From positions 1-16,710 of the forward strand of contig CAYPVP010000030.1 of assembly GCA_964414205.1 (NCBI GenBank): 16,710 nt of DNA, in the 5' to 3' direction. The stretch's first letter is position 1. Each line of letters begins with the position of its first letter. Source of the DNA: STD2-102 sp964414205 (GTDB lineage Bacteria > Bacillota > Clostridia > Christensenellales > CAG-917). Position numbers and translations under genes: made by a program. The notes under the pieces are model-generated. The model worked only from the letters and a program-made list of their open reading frames with translations. It did not search any database and was not told the DNA's origin. This document shows positions 13,407 to 16,710 of the stretch, piece after piece.

Positions 13407-13474
13407 TTTTTATGATTTGTGATTTTGCAAACATATAAATACGAAAATATGGAAAAATTTTTTGGAGATATAAA

Positions 13475-14224
13475 ATGAGAAAACCTATCATCGCAGGAAA
13501 CTGGAAAATGAACAACACAATCGCTGAAACAAAGACTCTCATCAATGATTTGAAGCCTTTGGTTGCAGATGCAACATGTGATGTTGTCATCTGTGTTCCA
13601 TACACAGACATTGCAACAGCAGTCGCAGAAACAAATGGTTCAAACATCAAAGTTGGAGCAGAAAATGTTCACTGGGCTGAAAAAGGAGCATTTACAGGTG
13701 AAATCTCTGCAAAAATGCTTGTTGAACTTGGAGTTGAATATGTTGTCATTGGACACAGTGAAAGAAGACAATATTTTGGAGAAACAGACCAAACTGTCAA
13801 TTTGAGAGCAAAATCAGCACTTTCAGCAGGACTCAAACCAATCATTTGTGTTGGTGAAACCCTTGAAGAAAGAGAAGCAGGAAAAACCGAAGAAGTCGTT
13901 GTTCGTCAAACAACCGAAGCATTCAAAGACATTGAATCATCTGAACTTGAAAACATTGTCATTGCATATGAACCTGTTTGGGCAATCGGAACAGGCAAAA
14001 CAGCAACTTCACAAGAAGCAAACGACACAATTTCCGTCATTAGACAAACAATGGCAAAACTTTATTGCCCAAAATGTGCAGAAAACAAAGTTCGCATTCA
14101 ATATGGTGGAAGCATGAATCCAAAAAATGCAAGTGAACTTATGGCAATGCCTGACATTGATGGTGGACTTATTGGTGGCGCATCTTTGAAGGCTGTCGAT
14201 TTTTCACAAGTCGTCAAATTCTAG
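13475..14224 (+). CDS. tpiA: Triosephosphate isomerase
   Basis: A 249-aa homodimeric TIM-barrel enzyme interconverting dihydroxyacetone phosphate and glyceraldehyde-3-phosphate. Catalytic residues are in place: Asn9 and Lys11 in AGNWKMN (7-13), His94 in IGHSERR (92-98), Glu166 in YEPVWAIGTGKTA (165-177, with the mobile loop 6), and the phosphate-binding YGGSMNP (210-216) and GGLIGGAS (230-237). Length is normal. A local oddity is YCPKCAEN (197-204), a CxxC pair where most homologues have an acidic GEEVAE-like stretch. The ribosome site is GGAG at 13460-13464. The 68-nt gap from pgk has no terminator, so the genes share a transcript. Confidence 0.98.
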   Translation: MRKPIIAGNWKMNNTIAETKTLINDLKPLVADATCDVVICVPYTDIATAVAETNGSNIKVGAENVHWAEKGAFTGEISAKMLVELGVEYVVIGHSERRQYFGETDQTVNLRAKSALSAGLKPIICVGETLEEREAGKTEEVVVRQTTEAFKDIESSELENIVIAYEPVWAIGTGKTATSQEANDTISVIRQTMAKLYCPKCAENKVRIQYGGSMNPKNASELMAMPDIDGGLIGGASLKAVDFSQVVKF

Positions 14225-14252
14225 TCTTGGTGTTTAAAGAAAAAACGTAAAA

Positions 14253-14284
14253 AGAAACGACGCACACATTATGGCGTCGTTTCT
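14253..14284 (+). promoter_or_regulatory. Perfect 11-bp hairpin immediately before the gpmI ribosome site
   Basis: AGAAACGACGC (14253-14263) and GCGTCGTTTCT (14274-14284) are exact complements with a 10-nt loop. The stem contains the GC-rich GACGC/GCGTC and ends 4 nt before the ribosome site GAGGAAAG (14289-14296). There is no U-run, so it is not an intrinsic terminator. It probably marks an RNA-processing, stability or translation-control element between tpiA and gpmI. Confidence 0.7.
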
Positions 14285-14300
14285 CAATGAGGAAAGAAAT

Positions 14301-15836
14301 ATGAAAAAAATGACTGCATTGTTGATTCTTGATGGATTTGGAATCAACTCAGAAAAAAATGGAAATGCAATCAAACTTGCTGGCACTCCTTTTATCGACA
14401 GCATGATTGCAAACTATCCAAACACTACTTTGGGCGCAAGTGGACTTGATGTTGGACTTCCTGATGGACAAATGGGAAACAGCGAAGTTGGACATTTGAA
14501 CATTGGTGCAGGCAGAGTTGTCTATCAAGACTTGACACACATTTCAAAAGAAATTGCTGATGGTGGTTTTTTTGAAAATGAAGTGTTGATTGAGGCTATG
14601 CAAAAAGCAAAAAACAATGGAAAAAAACTTCACATTTATGGTTTGCTTGGAACTGGTGGAGTTCACAGCCACATTGACCATTTGCATGCTTTGCTCAAAA
14701 TGGCAAAAGCACAAGGCTTGGAAAATGCTTATGTCCATTGCTTTCTTGATGGACGAGATGTTCCACCTCAAAGTGCAAAAGGTTTCATTGCTGACTTGGA
14801 AGCATTTTTGAAGGCAGAAAACTTTGGTGTCATTGCTTCAATTTGTGGCAGATTTTATGCTATGGACCGTGACAATCGTTGGGAAAGAGTTCAAAAAGCC
14901 TATGACATGTTGACTTTTGGCATCGGCAACAAGGCTGAATCTGCAAAAGAAGCGATTGAAGAAAGTTATCAAAATGGAGTTACTGATGAATTTGTTTTGC
15001 CTGCTCCAATTTGCAAAAATGGAGAACCAGTTGCCAAAATTGAAGACGGTGACAGCGTGATTTTCTTCAACTATCGCCCTGACAGAGCAAGAGAAATCAC
15101 TCGTGCTTTCATCAATGAAGATTTTGATGGTTTTGAGCGTAAATCTGGTTTCTTGAACCCAAATTATGTTTGCTTCACACGTTATGATGCAACATTCTCA
15201 AATTGCAAAATTGCTTTCAAACCTCGCACATTGACAAATACGTTGGGAGAATATTTGGCATCGCTTGGCAAAACTCAATTGAGAATTGCTGAAACAGAAA
15301 AATATGCTCATGTCACTTTCTTTTTCAATGGTGGAGTGGAAGATGCAAATCAAAACGAAGACAGAGTTTTGGTTTCTTCTCCAAAAGTTTTGACCTATGA
15401 TTTGCAACCAGAAATGAGTGCATATGAAGTGGCTGAAAAAGCAGTTGCAAACATCAACAGTGGAAAATATGATGCAATGATTTTGAACTTTGCAAACTGC
15501 GACATGGTTGGACACACTGGCGTGTTGGAAGCAGCAGAAAAAGCAGTCAAGGCTGTTGATGAATGCACCAAGATGGTTGTTGAAGCAATTTTGTCAAATG
15601 GTGGAAATTGCTTGATTACTGCTGACCATGGCAATGCTGACAAAATGTTTGATGAAAATGGAAAACCATTTACAGCACACACAACAAACCCAGTTCCACT
15701 CATCAAAATTGATGACAACGATTCACGAAAACTTGTTGATGGTGGAAAACTTTGTGACATCGCTCCAACTTTGCTTGAAATGATGAACCTTGAAATTCCA
15801 AATGAAATGACAGGAAAATCTTTGATTGAAAAGTAA
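14301..15836 (+). CDS. gpmI: 2,3-bisphosphoglycerate-independent phosphoglycerate mutase
   Basis: A 511-aa Mn-dependent, alkaline-phosphatase-superfamily mutase interconverting 3- and 2-phosphoglycerate. Metal and catalytic motifs are complete: ILDGFG with Asp11 (9-14), GNSEVGH with the nucleophile Ser61 (59-65), GGVHSHIDH (119-127), DGRDVPPQSA (150-159), GRFYAMDRDNRW (183-194), FNYRPDRARE (256-265), EKYAHVTFFFNGG (333-345), NCDMVGHTG (399-407, with metal-binding Asp401 and His405), TADHGNAD (440-447) and FTAHTTNPVP (457-466). The phosphatase and transferase domains alternate as expected and length is typical. The ATG at 14301 is chosen, with GAGGAAAG at 14289-14296; an in-frame ATG at 14271 lies in the loop of a strong hairpin and has no site. 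It is third gene of the glycolytic operon. Confidence 0.98.
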   Translation: MKKMTALLILDGFGINSEKNGNAIKLAGTPFIDSMIANYPNTTLGASGLDVGLPDGQMGNSEVGHLNIGAGRVVYQDLTHISKEIADGGFFENEVLIEAMQKAKNNGKKLHIYGLLGTGGVHSHIDHLHALLKMAKAQGLENAYVHCFLDGRDVPPQSAKGFIADLEAFLKAENFGVIASICGRFYAMDRDNRWERVQKAYDMLTFGIGNKAESAKEAIEESYQNGVTDEFVLPAPICKNGEPVAKIEDGDSVIFFNYRPDRAREITRAFINEDFDGFERKSGFLNPNYVCFTRYDATFSNCKIAFKPRTLTNTLGEYLASLGKTQLRIAETEKYAHVTFFFNGGVEDANQNEDRVLVSSPKVLTYDLQPEMSAYEVAEKAVANINSGKYDAMILNFANCDMVGHTGVLEAAEKAVKAVDECTKMVVEAILSNGGNCLITADHGNADKMFDENGKPFTAHTTNPVPLIKIDDNDSRKLVDGGKLCDIAPTLLEMMNLEIPNEMTGKSLIEK

Positions 15837-15875
15837 AATTGCAAACAACTGAAAACGCATTTCAAAATGTATCTT

Positions 15876-15908
15876 AAAAAGGCTTTTAAAATTTTAAAAG
15901 TCTTTTTT
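15876..15908 (+). terminator. Terminator of the pgk-tpiA-gpmI operon
   Basis: A near-perfect 16-bp inverted repeat (15876-15891 against 15892-15907, one G-U) is centred on TTTTAAAATTTTAAAA and ends in a T run, with further T-rich DNA to 15920. The stem is A/T-rich except for two G/C positions. It starts about 40 nt after the gpmI stop. The palindrome could work in both directions. Confidence 0.75.
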
Positions 15909-15968
15909 AATATTTTTTTTTATAATGGCAACACTAAACTTAACATATAGTAATGTGTTGGAGGAAAT

Positions 15969-16710
15969 ATGAAAGATAAATTTTTGAAAGTTTCAAATTG
16001 GATGGTATGTTTGCTTTTGCCAATTTTTAGTTTTTTTCTTTTTGGGTGTCCATCTCTTGCCATCAAACAAAATGGAGTCAACTACTTCTATGATGGCTTT
16101 TCTGTTTTTTCTGTCAGAACAAATCAAATTGACAGACTGAACATTGGGTGGCAAAATTCACAACTAGCAACTCAAATTGAAGGTGCAGGCTTGACGGCTG
16201 GTGGTGTTTTCAACTGCTTGATGTTGATGTGTGCTTTTTCTATGTTGGCAATCGCATTGGTTTATGTCTTGGCAAAAAGAAAAACAATCAAAGTTCCATT
16301 TTTTGACAGGAAAAGCAATTTAGACATTTTGATTGCAAGTTTCACCACTGCATTTTTTGCATTTGGACTTTTTTCATTGATATGCTTTGGTTCATTTTGC
16401 AAATCATACAATGCAGTTTTTGTTGAATCAAACATTGACGTTGGTGGTGGAGCAGTGATGTTGTTTGTTTTTGCTTTGGTTTTTATGCCTGTTTCGTGGA
16501 GTGTTTATGTTTTGGAAGAAAAGCAACATGAAAACATCATGCCAGAATTTGACAACGACATTCAAAATTCAACAGTTGAAGCAAGTGATGAGTTTCAAAA
16601 TTGGAGCGAAGCAAAAAACAACGATAATTTAGATTTGAAAAGTGACAAGAAAAAACCAATCGAAACCATAATTGTTGCATTTGCCCTCCTTATAGAGTCG
16701 GGTGACACCT
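15969..16710 (+). CDS. Unrecognised membrane protein with four predicted helices (runs off the window)
   Basis: The frame is open from the ATG at 15969 to the window end (247 codons, no stop). GGAGG at 15960-15964 is a good ribosome site, and TATAAT at 15921-15926 may be the -10 of its promoter, although no clear -35 is seen. Hydrophobic segments lie at about residues 12-32, 78-102, 117-140 and 160-181. The first ends in LFGC (24-27), lipobox-like, so it may be a signal peptide or anchor. Residues 33-77 between the first two would be outside, with aromatic and Gln/Asn content. After the fourth helix comes an acidic, Asn/Ser-rich tail (183-230) and a KKKP patch. I recognise no family. The last ~30 nt differ in composition and may not belong to this gene. 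Confidence 0.7.
   Translation, partial: MKDKFLKVSNWMVCLLLPIFSFFLFGCPSLAIKQNGVNYFYDGFSVFSVRTNQIDRLNIGWQNSQLATQIEGAGLTAGGVFNCLMLMCAFSMLAIALVYVLAKRKTIKVPFFDRKSNLDILIASFTTAFFAFGLFSLICFGSFCKSYNAVFVESNIDVGGGAVMLFVFALVFMPVSWSVYVLEEKQHENIMPEFDNDIQNSTVEASDEFQNWSEAKNNDNLDLKSDKKKPIETIIVAFALLIESGDT

Noticed and set aside
14271..14300. An upstream start for GpmI at 14271
   Set aside because: The ATG is in the hairpin loop without a ribosome site; homologues start at the KKMTALLILDGFG segment.

Overview
The window is AT-rich (by eye about one third G+C, not computed) and reads as chromosomal DNA of a Bacillota/Clostridia-type bacterium, probably an uncultured endospore-forming lineage. The reasons are strong AGGAGG-type ribosome sites, a DnaD-type primosome gene beside a DnaC/DnaI-like one, spoVT next to a SpoVB/YabM-type flippase and a MazG gene (a Bacillus/Clostridium order), a preQ1-I riboswitch before queT, and a candidate sigma-G promoter before spoVT. 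No rRNA, tRNA, CRISPR array, transposase or phage gene was seen.

Layout. 1-1700 (minus): start of a DnaC/DnaI-like helicase loader and a DnaD-repeat replication-initiation protein. 1701-1960: divergent control region with a sigma-A promoter and several overlapping palindromes. 1961-4984 (plus): ferrous-iron uptake operon feoA-feoA-feoB plus a 58-aa Cys-rich FeoB-associated protein, ended by a bidirectional terminator at about 5193-5218. 5240-5870 (minus): queuosine-precursor transporter queT under a preQ1-I riboswitch. 5991-6461 (plus): small flavin reductase-like protein with its own terminator. 6579-9826 (plus): spoVT, YabM-like flippase and mazG, equivalent to the B. subtilis spoVT-yabM-yabN segment. 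The MazG protein keeps only a short N-terminal piece where YabN has a whole methylase domain. 10012-11687 (plus): two tRNA-modification genes, dus and trmL, separated and followed by odd A-rich, T-poor intergenic DNA. 11997-15908 (plus): lower-glycolysis operon pgk-tpiA-gpmI, with an extended -10 promoter in front and a U-tailed terminator behind. 15969-end: an unrecognised four-helix membrane protein that runs off the window.

How the genes fit together: the iron cluster imports Fe(II). QueT supplies precursor for tRNA queuosine, and dus and trmL are further tRNA-modifying enzymes. spoVT/yabM/mazG suggest a forespore-regulated block. pgk, tpiA and gpmI cover three of the lower glycolytic steps; gapA and eno are not in the window. 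No wholly new multi-gene system stands out. The most interesting signals are the palindrome cluster at the feo promoter, the reduced YabN-type MazG, an in-frame Lys/Glu-rich insertion in Pgk, a perfect 11-bp hairpin just before the gpmI ribosome site, and the T-poor intergenic tracts.
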